A stretch of DNA of 45,178 nt from Candidatus Omnitrophota bacterium (GTDB lineage: Bacteria; Hinthialibacterota; Hinthialibacteria; Hinthialibacterales; Hinthialibacteraceae). The DNA lies in contig JBFMBP010000012.1 in NCBI GenBank assembly GCA_040755155.1, forward strand, positions 1 to 45,178. Direction: 5' to 3'. Made by a program: the position numbers and the translations under genes. The notes beneath the pieces are model-generated. The model worked only from the letters and a program-made list of their open reading frames with translations, made no database searches and was not told where the DNA came from. Positions within the stretch are counted from its first letter, which is position 1. Every line of letters begins with the position of its first letter. Positions 8,286 through 17,435 of this stretch are shown here, piece after piece.

Positions 8286-10015
8286 TGAACGACAACTTAG
8301 GTCCATATTGGAATATTAAAACACTTATTGAGATATATCCTTTCCTTTTTTGCGCTTTTTATCTTGTTACAGCCTGGCCGATCACTCTCTGCTTTTTGCA
8401 GTTCTTTCAGCAGGAAGAATACGATAATAAGCGCTTTCCCCGCTGGTGGATCAAAACCCTTTCCTTCGAAAAACGAACAACCCTAGCGTCGTTGCTGCTA
8501 GGAATTACCATCTTTATTACGGCGCCGCGCTCCTATTCTCAACGAAGAAGCGATTACTATTTCATAGCGCTTCTTGTCATATTCGCCGCACTGGCGCTAT
8601 TGGCTTGGAGCAATCGTTTGCGTAAATCCAAAAAGCCGCTAGTCATGACGGCGCGCGCCAAACGTATCTTCGGCGTCAGCCTGGCGCTGCAACTCGCCAT
8701 CTTCGCCCTTGCCAACTCAATGGCAATGCAAGTTCTAACCATAATTATGAATTTGAACTCAGCTCACAATCCTGTACATTTTCTTACCTGTCAAATCATC
8801 ACTTATTTCCTTTGCCTCGTTCTTTTTCTGACCATCATTCCGTTTTTTCTCATGCTCGCCAATCTGGTTTTATCGCCTTACGAAGCAAGGATCCAACGGC
8901 ATTATCTCAATGAGGCGAAGGCGATTCTCAAAAAATTCCAACCTAAGATTATCGGCATCACCGGCAGTTACGGCAAAACCTCCGCCAAGCATATTCTGGC
9001 GCATATCCTCGCCGCTCATGAACCCGTCCTAGCCACGCCGGGCAGCGTCAATACACTTATGGGCATCACCCGCATCATCCGCGAGCGGCTGCGAGAAGAG
9101 CATCGCTATTTCATCGTGGAGATGGGGGCTTATGGCGTAGGATCGATCCAAAAACTCTGCGGCCTTACGCCACCGGACGCTGCGATGGTTACAGCGGTGG
9201 GGCTGGCGCATTGGGAGCGATTTCAATCTTTGGAAAATGTCGCTTTAGCGAAATCGGAATTGCCGCGCGCCTTGCCGCCGGACGGCGCCGCCATTCTCAA
9301 TGGCGACGATCTCCAATGCCGCCGCATGGGGGAAGGACTCCAGACGAAAGTCTATTATTACGGAAAAGAAGATAGCTTCGGCCTACTTCATTGCCGCTTG
9401 GCGAATGTGGAAATTAAGGATGAAGGAACGTCCGGCCGCTTGGAGTACGAAGGAAAAACCTATAAATTCCTCATTCCCATACACGGCCAACACCAGGCGC
9501 TGAATGCGGCGGGAGCATTCCTCGCGGCAGCGAGCCTGGGCGTTCCCCCGTTGACCGCCGCCGCCGCCCTGAACACGATACCTCCGATCCCCCATCGCCT
9601 CGTCGTACAACGGGGCGGCGACGGAATCACGACTATTGACGACGCCTATAATTCCAATCCCATCGGCTTCCAAAACGCCTTGGAGACGCTGCGCGCCTTA
9701 TCCGCCAACCGGAAGATACTCGTAACGCCGGGCATGGCGGAATTGGGAAGCAAGCATGAGGAAGAACATCGCAAAATTGCCGTCCTTGCCGCCCAAGTCT
9801 GCAACGCCGTCGCCCTAGTGGCGCCGCATCGAACCGCCCCGCTTCGTTTAGGCCTTTTGCAAAACAGATTTCCAAGCGAAAATCTATTTGAATTCGAAAC
9901 ATTGCAGCAAGCTAGAGAATGGCTGCGGCATTACCTCAAACCGGGAGACGCCGTTCTCTTCGAAAACGACCTCCCCGACCTGCTGGAAGCGCAAACGGCC
10001 TTCACGCTCATGTAG
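8282..10015 (+). CDS. murF: MurF-like Mur ligase with N-terminal membrane domain
   Basis: The 577-residue protein begins with about five transmembrane helices (17-40, 66-84, 92-111, 128-152, 165-195) followed by a full Mur ligase: P-loop GITGSYGKTS (about 224-233), the central-domain EMGAYGVGSI, LNGDD, the HGQHQALNAAGA segment and a C-terminal domain with DDAYNSNPIGF and TPGMAELG. These fit MurF, which joins D-Ala-D-Ala to UDP-MurNAc-tripeptide in the cytoplasm. Usual MurF is about 450 residues and soluble; the membrane domain is the odd part and would tether the step to the inner membrane. An ATG three bases further on is an equal start. The D-Ala-D-Ala ligase gene follows after 87 bases, supporting the assignment. 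Confidence 0.8.
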   Translation: MMNDNLGPYWNIKTLIEIYPFLFCAFYLVTAWPITLCFLQFFQQEEYDNKRFPRWWIKTLSFEKRTTLASLLLGITIFITAPRSYSQRRSDYYFIALLVIFAALALLAWSNRLRKSKKPLVMTARAKRIFGVSLALQLAIFALANSMAMQVLTIIMNLNSAHNPVHFLTCQIITYFLCLVLFLTIIPFFLMLANLVLSPYEARIQRHYLNEAKAILKKFQPKIIGITGSYGKTSAKHILAHILAAHEPVLATPGSVNTLMGITRIIRERLREEHRYFIVEMGAYGVGSIQKLCGLTPPDAAMVTAVGLAHWERFQSLENVALAKSELPRALPPDGAAILNGDDLQCRRMGEGLQTKVYYYGKEDSFGLLHCRLANVEIKDEGTSGRLEYEGKTYKFLIPIHGQHQALNAAGAFLAAASLGVPPLTAAAALNTIPPIPHRLVVQRGGDGITTIDDAYNSNPIGFQNALETLRALSANRKILVTPGMAELGSKHEEEHRKIAVLAAQVCNAVALVAPHRTAPLRLGLLQNRFPSENLFEFETLQQAREWLRHYLKPGDAVLFENDLPDLLEAQTAFTLM

Positions 10016-10102
10016 ATTCGCCAATCGATCCAGCGGGGATCAAAGCGGACGGCAGCCATTTCGCCGCGCCGTCATTCTTCAAAAGAGGACAGGTATACGA
10101 TC

Positions 10103-11299
10103 ATGACCCAACAGGAAAAGACGCGCGTAGCCGTCTTGTTCGGCGGACGTTCCACCGAACATGAAATCAGCATCATCACCGGCTTGCAAGTATTGGACGC
10201 GTTCGATTCCGTTCGCTTCGAAACCATTCCCATCTATGTCGATTCCGAAGGATTTTGGTATACGGGAGACGAGTTGCGCAAGAGGGAAATTTATATACCT
10301 TCCCAAGAATTGAAAAATAAATTATGCCAGGTTCGCCTCTCCAGCGATCCGCAATCCGAGCTGATCGAAGCCGCTGCGCCGAAAGGCTGGCTTTCCAAAC
10401 GCGAACCGAAGCGCTTCCCCGTCGACGTCTTCTTTCCGGCGTTTCACGGCTCTTTCGGCGAAGACGGCTGCATTCAGGGCTTTTTTGAATTGATCGGCGC
10501 CGATTATGTGGGCAGCGGAACCAGAGCCTCCGCCATCGCCATGAATAAGCACGCCGCCAAAAAGATCCTCTCCACCTTCGGCATCTCCGTCCTTCCCGGC
10601 GTGATGATTCACCAACGGGAATGGGACCCCGCCAAGGCGGATGTTACTGTCAAGGAAGTCCTTAAAAATTTACCCTTTCCTCTTATCGTCAAGCCCAACA
10701 ATCTTGGCTCCAGCATCGGAGTTTCCTCAGCGGTAGATGAAGAACAATTGATGATTTCCCTCGCGGGCGCCTTCGCTTTCGACAGCCAAGTACTGGTCGA
10801 ACCGTTTCTGGACGATATGTACGAACTCAACATCTCCGTCCTGGAAGGCGATCCTCCCCGCCTCTCCGCCATCGAACGTCCGGGACGCGACGCCCCCGTT
10901 CTAACGTTCGAACAGAAATATATGAAGGGAAATAAAAAACTGACAGCCTCTTCCACCAGCCAGGGAATGGCGTCATTGCCGCGCGACCTCGATCCCGCCG
11001 ATGTTCCAGCCGCCATCAAAGATCAAGTAAGGAAATTCGCCGTGCAGGCATTTAACGGTTTGGATTGCCGGGGAGTAATCCGCATCGATTTTCTCGTCAA
11101 CAAAAAGAACGGAAGACTCTACTTGAACGAAATCAATCCCCTGCCCGGTTCCTTTTCCTATTACCTCTGGGAAGGAGCCAAACCCAAAATAACGTTTACG
11201 GAATTGTTGGCGGAACTGGTGCGCCTGGCGCAGGAGGAGAAGAAGGCGAAACAGAAAATCCGACGTCAGACGGCGCGCCGAATTTTCAAGGAAACCTAA
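10103..11299 (+). CDS. ddl: D-alanine--D-alanine ligase
   Basis: This ATP-grasp enzyme (398 residues) joins two D-alanines for the MurF step encoded just upstream. Family motifs are plain: VLFGGRSTEHEISI at the N-terminus, FHGSFGEDGCIQG, KPNNLGSSIGVS (ATP-grasp lysine loop), EINPLPGSFSYYLWE and a metal-binding DFLVNKKNGRLYLNEIN segment. It carries the long form region between the first strands and the HGSFGEDG motif and a basic tail (KKAKQKIRRQTARR). AAAAGAGGAC precedes the ATG by about ten bases. With alpha/beta hydrolase and MurF it forms a probable three-gene unit. Confidence 0.92.
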   Translation: MTQQEKTRVAVLFGGRSTEHEISIITGLQVLDAFDSVRFETIPIYVDSEGFWYTGDELRKREIYIPSQELKNKLCQVRLSSDPQSELIEAAAPKGWLSKREPKRFPVDVFFPAFHGSFGEDGCIQGFFELIGADYVGSGTRASAIAMNKHAAKKILSTFGISVLPGVMIHQREWDPAKADVTVKEVLKNLPFPLIVKPNNLGSSIGVSSAVDEEQLMISLAGAFAFDSQVLVEPFLDDMYELNISVLEGDPPRLSAIERPGRDAPVLTFEQKYMKGNKKLTASSTSQGMASLPRDLDPADVPAAIKDQVRKFAVQAFNGLDCRGVIRIDFLVNKKNGRLYLNEINPLPGSFSYYLWEGAKPKITFTELLAELVRLAQEEKKAKQKIRRQTARRIFKET

Positions 11300-11323
11300 T
11301 CCGCGATATTAACGGCTTGCGGC

Positions 11324-11351
11324 TTGAATTCCTGGAAAATCTTACTAAAAT
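11324..11351 (+). promoter_or_regulatory. Candidate sigma-70 promoter for tRNA-Leu
   Basis: TTGAAT (11324-11329) and TAAAAT (11346-11351) are separated by 16 bases. Transcription would begin about 54 bases before the tRNA. The call rests only on the boxes and position. Confidence 0.4.
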
Positions 11352-11411
11352 TTAACACCGCAAGCGATCCCCCAGCAGGGGAAACATAGTACAAAATCGC
11401 CTTTCGATCAT

Positions 11412-11495
11412 GCCGGAGTGGTGGAATTGGTAGACTCGCTAGGTTCAGGACCTAGTGTCCTCCGGGACGTGCGGGTTCGAGTCCCGCCTCCGGCA
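11412..11495 (+). tRNA. tRNA-Leu (anticodon CAG)
   Basis: An 84-base class II tRNA. The acceptor stem pairs GCCGGAG with CTCCGGC, discriminator base A at 11495; the anticodon stem CTAGG/CCTAG encloses TTCAGGA, giving anticodon CAG; a long variable arm (TGTCCTCCGGGACG) and the T arm GCGGGTTCGAGTCCCGC follow. The 3' CCA is not encoded. The long variable arm and the discriminator A fit leucine, reading CUG codons. Confidence 0.95.
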
Positions 11496-11609
11496 TTTCC
11501 TTTCTAACCGCTCTTCAATAACATTTCCCTTCCTTGTTTCCATTCAAAAACGATAGAACAAATCGCGGATGGCGATGGTTTATTGATTACTGCTAATGAA
11601 TGACGAATG

Positions 11610-11651
11610 AAGAAAATTGGGGCGGGATGCGTTTTGCTTGCAGCCTGCCCC
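11610..11651 (-). terminator. Rho-independent terminator of the VIT/vWA gene
   Basis: On the minus strand, GGGGCAGG pairs with CCCGCCCC (one G-U pair; 11619-11651), followed by AATTTTCTTC. It lies 26 bases after the stop of the VIT/vWA gene. Confidence 0.6.
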
Positions 11652-11676
11652 ACCAAAATTATTCGCCTTTTTTGAA

Positions 11677-13908
11677 TCAACGCAGGCGGGTTAGCTGATC
11701 CTCCGTCAGTTCTTCAATACCTTTCTCATCGATCTGGATCATCATGCCGTTGCGCACGAAGGAAACCTCAGTTCCTAGCGCCAGCGCCTGAGAAACGGCG
11801 GGCGCAACGTTGGCCAGTTGAAAATAGGCCTTGCTATACGGCTTGACCTGGATCATTTCGCGGTTGGCGTCGAATTGGGTGGATATCCAGGCGCTTCCCC
11901 GGTTGAAGAACGCCTGGTTGGCGGCGTAGCGTACGCCCTGGATGGACTCAGCCTGCTTTTTGCCTGATTCCTCGTAATAGGAATAGACTCGGTTCTGCGA
12001 AGAAAGCGAAGACGCATTCTTGAATTGATCCTGCAGCATGGCCGAATTGGAAACCGCCTGCCGGCCCTCCGCCATGCCGAATCCCAAGGATAAACTCTCC
12101 ACCGTCTGGGAACTAGCGCGTTGGCGCAATTGCTCCCGTTCCACCAGACGCATGGGTACGGCGGCGATGGGCGCTTCTTTCACGAGAAACGACGTGTATT
12201 CCGTGAGGATGCCGTATTTCTGGCTGAGATGGATTATCTCCTCCGTCAGTTCCTTGTTCTCGCCGCGAAGGCGGATTTCATCCATCAAATAGCCGATTCT
12301 GCGCGCCGCCCACAAGCGGGGAATGTAATCCAGTTCGTCGTTGGATTGCGTGAACGTAAATTCCTCGCTGAACGTCCGCCGCTGCCCCGACGCCTTGCCG
12401 GACAGCGTTACTTTCTCCGAGCCGCCCTCATCGTAACGTCCTAAAAGAACCAATTGCGAACCGCTGAAGATGTCGGGCAGTTCCTTGGGATACATCTTGG
12501 AAACATGTATGTCGCCAAAATCGAGTTCGAGATCGGACAGAACCGGTTCGGCGATTTTGTTGTACATGGAGGAGACATAGGTTTCGATATCTTCATTCGG
12601 CTTAACGTACGTCGCCAGCCCTTTATTATTCTGCGCGATTTGATCCAGCAGAAAAGTATTGACATTGTAGCCGACGCCGAAGGTGAAGAAGCGGCATTTG
12701 GCCTCGTTCCAATCCTCAAGATGGGACAGAATTTTCGCGGGGTCTTTCTCGCCCGCCGTAGGCAAGCCGTCGGTCAAAAAAAGGATATACGTCGGGCGCT
12801 CGCTTTTCTCGGCCAGGCTCAACGCCTTTTTCAACGCCCCGTCGATGTTGGTGCCGCCCCCGGCTTCGATCTGCTTGATCTTGGAACAATAATCGTCGAC
12901 TCGATCTTCGTCGAAGGGAGTCAACGCATCGGTCAGCGTCTCGATTTCATCGCTGAAAACCACCAGCGCGAAGCGGTCCTCACGGTTGAGGCTGCGAAGA
13001 CAGAACTCCAACGCCTCCTTGGCCTGATCGATTTTCCTGTCGCTCTTCATGCTGCCCGATTTATCCAGCACGAAAATGATATTTTTGGGATTGACTTCTT
13101 TTTTCTCCGCCACGGAAGGCGCGGCCAAAAGCAGAAAGAATCCGTCTTCCGCTTTTTCTTTATAGGAAGCCAGGTTCATGCCGATGGAATTTTTGGAAAC
13201 GCTATAGACAAGGACGAAATCGTTATCCAGCGCGGCGTTTTCGTCGCTGAATTGGATCTTGGCGTGAAATTGATCCTCGCGATCGACTTTGATATCATGG
13301 CTGGGGGAAAAGATATTGCGGATCGGTTCTTCCGCCTTGAGATCGAGTTTGATTTTCAAGAACTCGACCGGCTTTTTGCATAATGGCTGCGCCGCCAAGG
13401 CGCAACAGTAACGGCTTACGCCCCCGTCGTAAGGCAGAATTTCTTCGTATTGTAAGCGTATGGTTTTGCTCTTCTTGGCTTCGATGGGAAAAACGCGGGC
13501 GCGGATCAGGTCTCTTCCGTTATAGTATAGGATGCCGGGATCCATGCTTTTGCGTACGATGGATTCGTAAATGCTAATCGCCTTATCCTTGTCCAGCAAT
13601 TCCGCCTCCACCGGCTCGCCGTCCACTTCCATGGCGAATTTGGAGATATGAGCGCCGGGCGGCAAAGCGAACAAGTAAGTTCCTTCCACCTGCCGGTCGT
13701 AGGGATTGGAAAATTCCTGTTCGATCTTGGTGACGGCGGCCTGGTTCTGGATGGAAGCGCGGACGTCATACTTGGCGATGGGCAGCGACAACCCCCATCG
13801 CTCGCCGCTGGAAGGCGGAGGAACGATCAACCCCTGCGTCCACCCCGCCGAAGCGAATATACTGACGAAGAATATGGAGTTGAAAAGAAAAATCCAATGT
13901 TTTTTCAT
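11677..13908 (-). CDS. Secreted VIT-domain and von Willebrand A domain protein
   Basis: The 743-residue protein has a signal peptide (MKKHWIFLFNSIFFVSIFAS), an N-terminal VIT domain (about 35-160, with VEGTYLFALPPGAHI) and a vWA domain (about 275-440) with an intact MIDAS: DKSGSMKS near 281, a GGGTN threonine motif and FLTDGLPT. A C-terminal beta-rich and helical part resembles inter-alpha-trypsin inhibitor heavy chain-like bacterial proteins. vWA/MIDAS domains bind partners through a metal ion; the partner is unknown. The start at 13908 is preferred over 13941 because GGGGGAAG lies five bases upstream and the signal peptide then begins at residue 1. Monocistronic, with its own terminator. 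Confidence 0.85.
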   Translation of the reverse strand: MKKHWIFLFNSIFFVSIFASAGWTQGLIVPPPSSGERWGLSLPIAKYDVRASIQNQAAVTKIEQEFSNPYDRQVEGTYLFALPPGAHISKFAMEVDGEPVEAELLDKDKAISIYESIVRKSMDPGILYYNGRDLIRARVFPIEAKKSKTIRLQYEEILPYDGGVSRYCCALAAQPLCKKPVEFLKIKLDLKAEEPIRNIFSPSHDIKVDREDQFHAKIQFSDENAALDNDFVLVYSVSKNSIGMNLASYKEKAEDGFFLLLAAPSVAEKKEVNPKNIIFVLDKSGSMKSDRKIDQAKEALEFCLRSLNREDRFALVVFSDEIETLTDALTPFDEDRVDDYCSKIKQIEAGGGTNIDGALKKALSLAEKSERPTYILFLTDGLPTAGEKDPAKILSHLEDWNEAKCRFFTFGVGYNVNTFLLDQIAQNNKGLATYVKPNEDIETYVSSMYNKIAEPVLSDLELDFGDIHVSKMYPKELPDIFSGSQLVLLGRYDEGGSEKVTLSGKASGQRRTFSEEFTFTQSNDELDYIPRLWAARRIGYLMDEIRLRGENKELTEEIIHLSQKYGILTEYTSFLVKEAPIAAVPMRLVEREQLRQRASSQTVESLSLGFGMAEGRQAVSNSAMLQDQFKNASSLSSQNRVYSYYEESGKKQAESIQGVRYAANQAFFNRGSAWISTQFDANREMIQVKPYSKAYFQLANVAPAVSQALALGTEVSFVRNGMMIQIDEKGIEELTEDQLTRLR

Positions 13909-13995
13909 GATATCTTCCCCCGATATGTTATAAGTTATCAATGATAGAAACGTTTGGACGATGAAATAGTTTTAAAGAATTTCCTATAGGATGCG

Positions 13996-15171
13996 ATGAG
14001 ATTGAACCTGAAGCGGTTTTGGCTATTCGACGATCCTCGTTCTTATGGAGCGCGGGCGATATTGCGGGGCGCGGCGGAAGGTCTGCGCGCTATCGGCAAA
14101 GAAGCGCGGCTTTTTCCCTTCGATCCCTCCGCTCCCAACGCCGCCGTCCAATTGCGGGAAGACCTGCTGCGTTTTCGGCCAGACGCCGTTTTGTTAGCCA
14201 ATCATCCCGCCTCTCTCTTCTACTCTCAAATCGGATTAAACGAACCGCCCTGCCCCACTCTGGTTTGGATTTTCGACGATCCTTATATGATGGGGGATGA
14301 GCGCTATTCTCCCGATGAAATCGTACTCGCCGCCGATCCGGGATTTATTGAAGGCGCCCGCGCGCGAGGCGCGGAAAAAATTTATTTTCTCCCCGTCGCC
14401 GCTCCCATGCAAAACGATTTTCAAACGTTGCCGCCACACGCGGTCCCTATCGCCTATGTCGGAGCGGCGCTGAGCCTGGACGGAATGCGAGCGCGCATGG
14501 CCCCAGACATGGCGGCTTATCTAGACCGCATTGCGCGCCGCAAAGCCCTGGAACCAGCGGCGTCCTTCCCCGATCTGCTGGAACGCGATCCCATCACCGA
14601 GGGCAAGCGCGTCTCGTTTTCCGGCCCCTTGGCCTATTATCTCTATACGGAAGCCAACCGCCTCGCTCGCTTGCGTTTTCTCAATGCCCTGGCGCCTTTT
14701 GGACTGCGGCTTTACGGAAACGAAGCCTGGAAGCCCGCGATACAAGGGACGGCGTTGGAATCTTGTTTCAAGGGAAAATTGGATCCTTTTACGGAGTATC
14801 CGCATTTGATCCATTCGGCGGCGATCAACATCAACCTGCGCAGCCTGCAAGGATTCTCGGCGCCGACTCAGCGCGATTTTCTTATCCCCCGCCTGGGAGG
14901 ATTCATGCTGGCTACATCGATTTCGCCAAGCGCAATAGATTGGAGGGCCAACGATCCCTCCGATCGTTTTCGGTTGTCAGATTTCCCCTGGGCGCCTTCC
15001 TATGAAACGCCGGAAGCGATGGCCGCAGCGGCGCTAGGATATCTGCAAGACGAATTCTCAAGACGAGAGTGGGTGAATTACGCCGCCGAAATCATCGCCA
15101 AGAACCATACCTTCGCCAAACGCATGGAACAGCTGCTAGAGGTATGTAAAGCGTTGGAAAAGGGAATATAG
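13996..15171 (+). CDS. CgeB-like glycosyltransferase family protein
   Basis: A 391-residue cytoplasmic protein with two Rossmann-like halves. The N-terminal half opens with FWLFDDPRSYGARAILRGAA and contains LVWIFDDPYMMG; the C-terminal half has LYGNEAW, the segment AAININLRSLQGFSAPTQRD and LIPRLGGFMLAT, typical of the CgeB/glycosyltransferase-1-like family that transfers sugars in surface polysaccharide or spore-coat glycosylation. Donor and acceptor are unknown. The ATG at 13996 follows AGGATG closely, and an ATG five bases earlier opens only a three-codon frame. It is divergent from the VIT/vWA gene and followed after 20 bases by a small toxin-antitoxin-like pair. Confidence 0.7.
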   Translation: MRLNLKRFWLFDDPRSYGARAILRGAAEGLRAIGKEARLFPFDPSAPNAAVQLREDLLRFRPDAVLLANHPASLFYSQIGLNEPPCPTLVWIFDDPYMMGDERYSPDEIVLAADPGFIEGARARGAEKIYFLPVAAPMQNDFQTLPPHAVPIAYVGAALSLDGMRARMAPDMAAYLDRIARRKALEPAASFPDLLERDPITEGKRVSFSGPLAYYLYTEANRLARLRFLNALAPFGLRLYGNEAWKPAIQGTALESCFKGKLDPFTEYPHLIHSAAININLRSLQGFSAPTQRDFLIPRLGGFMLATSISPSAIDWRANDPSDRFRLSDFPWAPSYETPEAMAAAALGYLQDEFSRREWVNYAAEIIAKNHTFAKRMEQLLEVCKALEKGI

Positions 15172-15191
15172 ATTTAGAGGTTATTTCAGGT

Positions 15192-15461
15192 ATGATTATT
15201 CAATGGACGGATTATTTAAAATATAAAGCCGTTTTGCGCGGATTTGATTTTGAAAAAATAGAACGCATTGTCAGGTTTTCAACGGAACGTTACTTCGATA
15301 GAATGACTACAAGGCGAATCGCGATTGGTCAACATGATACAACATTAGTTATAATTCCCTTCGAAGAGGATAAGAATTTCATTACGCCGATAACTATTCA
15401 TGCAACGACGCGCTCACAGATCAATTTTCGGATTAGAACAGGAAGGTTTATTTATGAATAA
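15192..15461 (+). CDS. DUF4258-like putative toxin of a two-gene pair
   Basis: The 89-residue protein contains IQWTDYLKYKAVLRGFDF, a central basic ERYFDRMTTRR segment and the ending ITIHATTRSQINFRIRTGRF. I recall the same pattern from cyanobacterial proteins placed next to DUF2283 genes. The fold is probably RelE/BrnT-like but I cannot show this. It overlaps the DUF2283 gene by eight bases, an arrangement common for toxin-antitoxin pairs. Activity as an RNase toxin is inference only. Confidence 0.65.
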   Translation: MIIQWTDYLKYKAVLRGFDFEKIERIVRFSTERYFDRMTTRRIAIGQHDTTLVIIPFEEDKNFITPITIHATTRSQINFRIRTGRFIYE

Positions 15462-15681
15462 AACAAAAATGACTTATTTCGAGAAGGAAGATATTCTTCA
15501 TTTGTCGATTTCCGACGAACCGGAAGAAGGAAGCATTGAACTTAGTCCAAATATAACAGCGGAATTGAACGGCATTGGAGAATTGATTGGCATCGAAATC
15601 CTAAGCGCAAGCGGATTTATTAGGGATTCGATCATGGAATCCGTTCAGGCAAAAATCGCGCAAACGGGAAAAACTATCTAG
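15454..15681 (+). CDS. DUF2283 protein, putative antitoxin
   Basis: This 75-residue protein fits DUF2283: MTYFEKEDILHLSISDEPEE, then SIELSPNITAELNGIGELIG and IEILSASGF. The start at 15454 is chosen over the longer frame from 15400 because GGAAGG lies eight bases upstream and family members begin at this point. It overlaps the end of the DUF4258-like gene, and the two probably form a toxin-antitoxin-like pair, which is a known association for this family rather than a demonstrated function here. Confidence 0.75.
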   Translation: MNKTKMTYFEKEDILHLSISDEPEEGSIELSPNITAELNGIGELIGIEILSASGFIRDSIMESVQAKIAQTGKTI

Positions 15682-15816
15682 AAGCATATTTATAAAGAAA
15701 AACATCATGAGAAATTTCTTCTTATCTTGACAATCCCTTTTTTTTCCTTCGCAATAACGAATGGAAGTTTTGCTATCCTTATCCTTAAAAATATAACGAG
15801 AAAAAGGAGAAGAAGC

Positions 15817-16974
15817 ATGAGACGAGGCGTATTGATGGCGTTAGTTTCCGTGGGCGTATGGATCGCTGCGACGGCGGCCGTTCAGGCGGCGGATGGAGGA
15901 TTCAACGGCGTTGGATCGGATATAGGCAACCTATATCGCCTATCCGACGCCAAAACCCGATCCATCAGCCCGGAAAATTTTACGGGTGAAAAAGGAAAAG
16001 GCGGAATGGCGACCGAAGGCACGGGTTCCAACGCTTCCAGAGATTTAGGCCAAGGCTGGAAGGTGTCGCCGTCCGTGAAAATTAAAGCGAATACGACTTT
16101 TACTATGGCGGAAATCGACGGTCCCGGAGTCATTCAGCATATTTGGCTCACTCCCACGGGCAGTTGGCGCTTTTCTATCCTGCGCATGTACTGGGACGGC
16201 GAAAAAGAGCCATCGGTGGAATGCCCCATCGGCGATTTCTTCGCTTGCGGTTGGGGAGAATACGCCCAGGTCAGTTCGTTGGCGGTCTGCGTCAATCCCG
16301 GCAGCGCTTTTAATTGCTACTGGACGATGCCCTTCCGCAAAAAATGCAAGATCACTTTGGAAAATATCGATGTCAACGATATGGTACTCTACTACCAAAT
16401 CGATTACGCCCTGACAAGCCTCCCGGAAGACGCCGCCTATTTCCACGCCCAATTTCGGAGAATCAATCCCCTGCCCTACAAGGACGTCTATACGATTTTG
16501 GATGGGATTCAAGGCAAAGGCCAATTTGTGGGGACTTACCTGGCCTGGGGCGTCAACAATAACAGCTGGTGGGGGGAAGGCGAGATCAAGTTTTACCTGG
16601 ATGGAGACGATAAGTTCCCTACGATCTGCGGAACGGGCACGGAAGATTACTTCTGCGGCTCCTATAATTTCGAAAATAGAGCTTCCGGGCGCTATCAGGA
16701 ATTTTCTACTCCCTACACTGGCCTGGCGCAAGTCATCCGCCCCGACGGCCTTTATAAATCCCAGCAGCGCTTTGGCCTCTACCGCTGGCATATTACGGAT
16801 CCCATCCGTTTCGAGAAGGACTTGAAAGTAACGATTCAAGCCTTGGGCTGGCGATCCGGCGGACGCTACCTGCCGCTGCAAGACGACATTTCCTCCACGG
16901 CGTTCTGGTATCAAAAAGAACCGCATGCCAAGTTTCCCGTCCTGCCGGACAAGGATTATCTGGAGATTCAATAA
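15817..16974 (+). CDS. Secreted DUF2961/GH172-type protein
   Basis: The 385-residue protein has a signal peptide (MRRGVLMALVSVGVWIAATA) and the DUF2961 core: GPGVIQHIWLT, the calcium- or sugar-lined IGDFFACGWGE, and the hallmark GTGTEDYFCGSYNF near residue 270. Members of this family, now GH172, include difructose-anhydride and alpha-fructofuranosidase/arabinofuranosidase-type enzymes acting on furanoside glycans. The start at 15817 follows AAAAAGGAGAAG and places the signal peptide at residue 1; the frame is open back to 15727 without a better site. Monocistronic, with a strong terminator. The substrate is not predictable from sequence alone. Confidence 0.82.
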   Translation: MRRGVLMALVSVGVWIAATAAVQAADGGFNGVGSDIGNLYRLSDAKTRSISPENFTGEKGKGGMATEGTGSNASRDLGQGWKVSPSVKIKANTTFTMAEIDGPGVIQHIWLTPTGSWRFSILRMYWDGEKEPSVECPIGDFFACGWGEYAQVSSLAVCVNPGSAFNCYWTMPFRKKCKITLENIDVNDMVLYYQIDYALTSLPEDAAYFHAQFRRINPLPYKDVYTILDGIQGKGQFVGTYLAWGVNNNSWWGEGEIKFYLDGDDKFPTICGTGTEDYFCGSYNFENRASGRYQEFSTPYTGLAQVIRPDGLYKSQQRFGLYRWHITDPIRFEKDLKVTIQALGWRSGGRYLPLQDDISSTAFWYQKEPHAKFPVLPDKDYLEIQ

Positions 16975-16995
16975 AGAATCATTCAAGAAAGACAA

Positions 16996-17030
16996 GAAGG
17001 GGCGGCCGCATGACCGCCCCTTCGTTTTTT
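16996..17030 (+). terminator. Strong rho-independent terminator
   Basis: A perfect 10-bp stem (GAAGGGGCGG/CCGCCCCTTC, 16996-17023) with an 8-base loop is followed by G and six T. It lies 21 bases after the GH172-type gene. Confidence 0.92.
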
Positions 17031-17072
17031 CCATTGCAAACCGAAGGGGCTAATCACGCACCCCCTCTTTTT

Positions 17073-17435
17073 TTATTCCGTTGACTCCTTTACCCTGGAG
17101 GCTTCTGCAATCACCTGGCTCCATTCTTCCTCTAACCCCTCAAAGGCGTTCCATAAACCCATTTGGATAAAAGAAGCAGCGCGAATCAATTTTTCTTGAT
17201 CCGGCTCTTCCGACCTGCGCATCTCTTCGATCAGCTTTTCGACGGATTGAAGCGCATGCCGGTTGGATTCGAAGAGCGAAATTATAGTGGAAAAGGAAGG
17301 ATAAAAAGGACGATTGATCGTCCAGGCGTGTTTGTCCCAATGGCGCATCCTCTTGATAATTTCATCCAAAATCCCTTCTCGTAAAAACCTCTTTCGATCT
17401 TCCTTGACGCTAGAAATGACAATCTTCGCTTCCAT
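17073..17435 (-). CDS. Small helical hypothetical protein
   Basis: A 120-residue protein, MEAKIVISSVKEDRKRFLRE onward, mostly charged helices with a tryptophan-rich end (MGLWNAFEGLEEEWSQVI). No signal peptide, membrane segment or family is recognised. The start at 17435 is chosen over 17468 because GGAGG stands about nine bases upstream. Convergent with the GH172-type gene and followed upstream by a long AT-rich gap. It may be a small regulatory or adaptor protein, but nothing in the sequence decides this. Confidence 0.7.
   Translation of the reverse strand: MEAKIVISSVKEDRKRFLREGILDEIIKRMRHWDKHAWTINRPFYPSFSTIISLFESNRHALQSVEKLIEEMRRSEEPDQEKLIRAASFIQMGLWNAFEGLEEEWSQVIAEASRVKESTE

Noticed and set aside
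12454-13383. A 309-residue plus-strand ORF inside the VIT/vWA region
   Set aside because: It is antisense to a gene with a full MIDAS motif, signal peptide and ribosome binding site; its translation has no family pattern and repeated I/F/D runs typical of antisense reading.
15727-15756. A TTGACA box upstream of the GH172-type gene as a promoter
   Set aside because: No acceptable -10 box is found 16-18 bases downstream, so only half a promoter can be shown.
16045-17034. A 329-residue minus-strand ORF
   Set aside because: It is antisense to the GH172-type gene and runs through its terminator.
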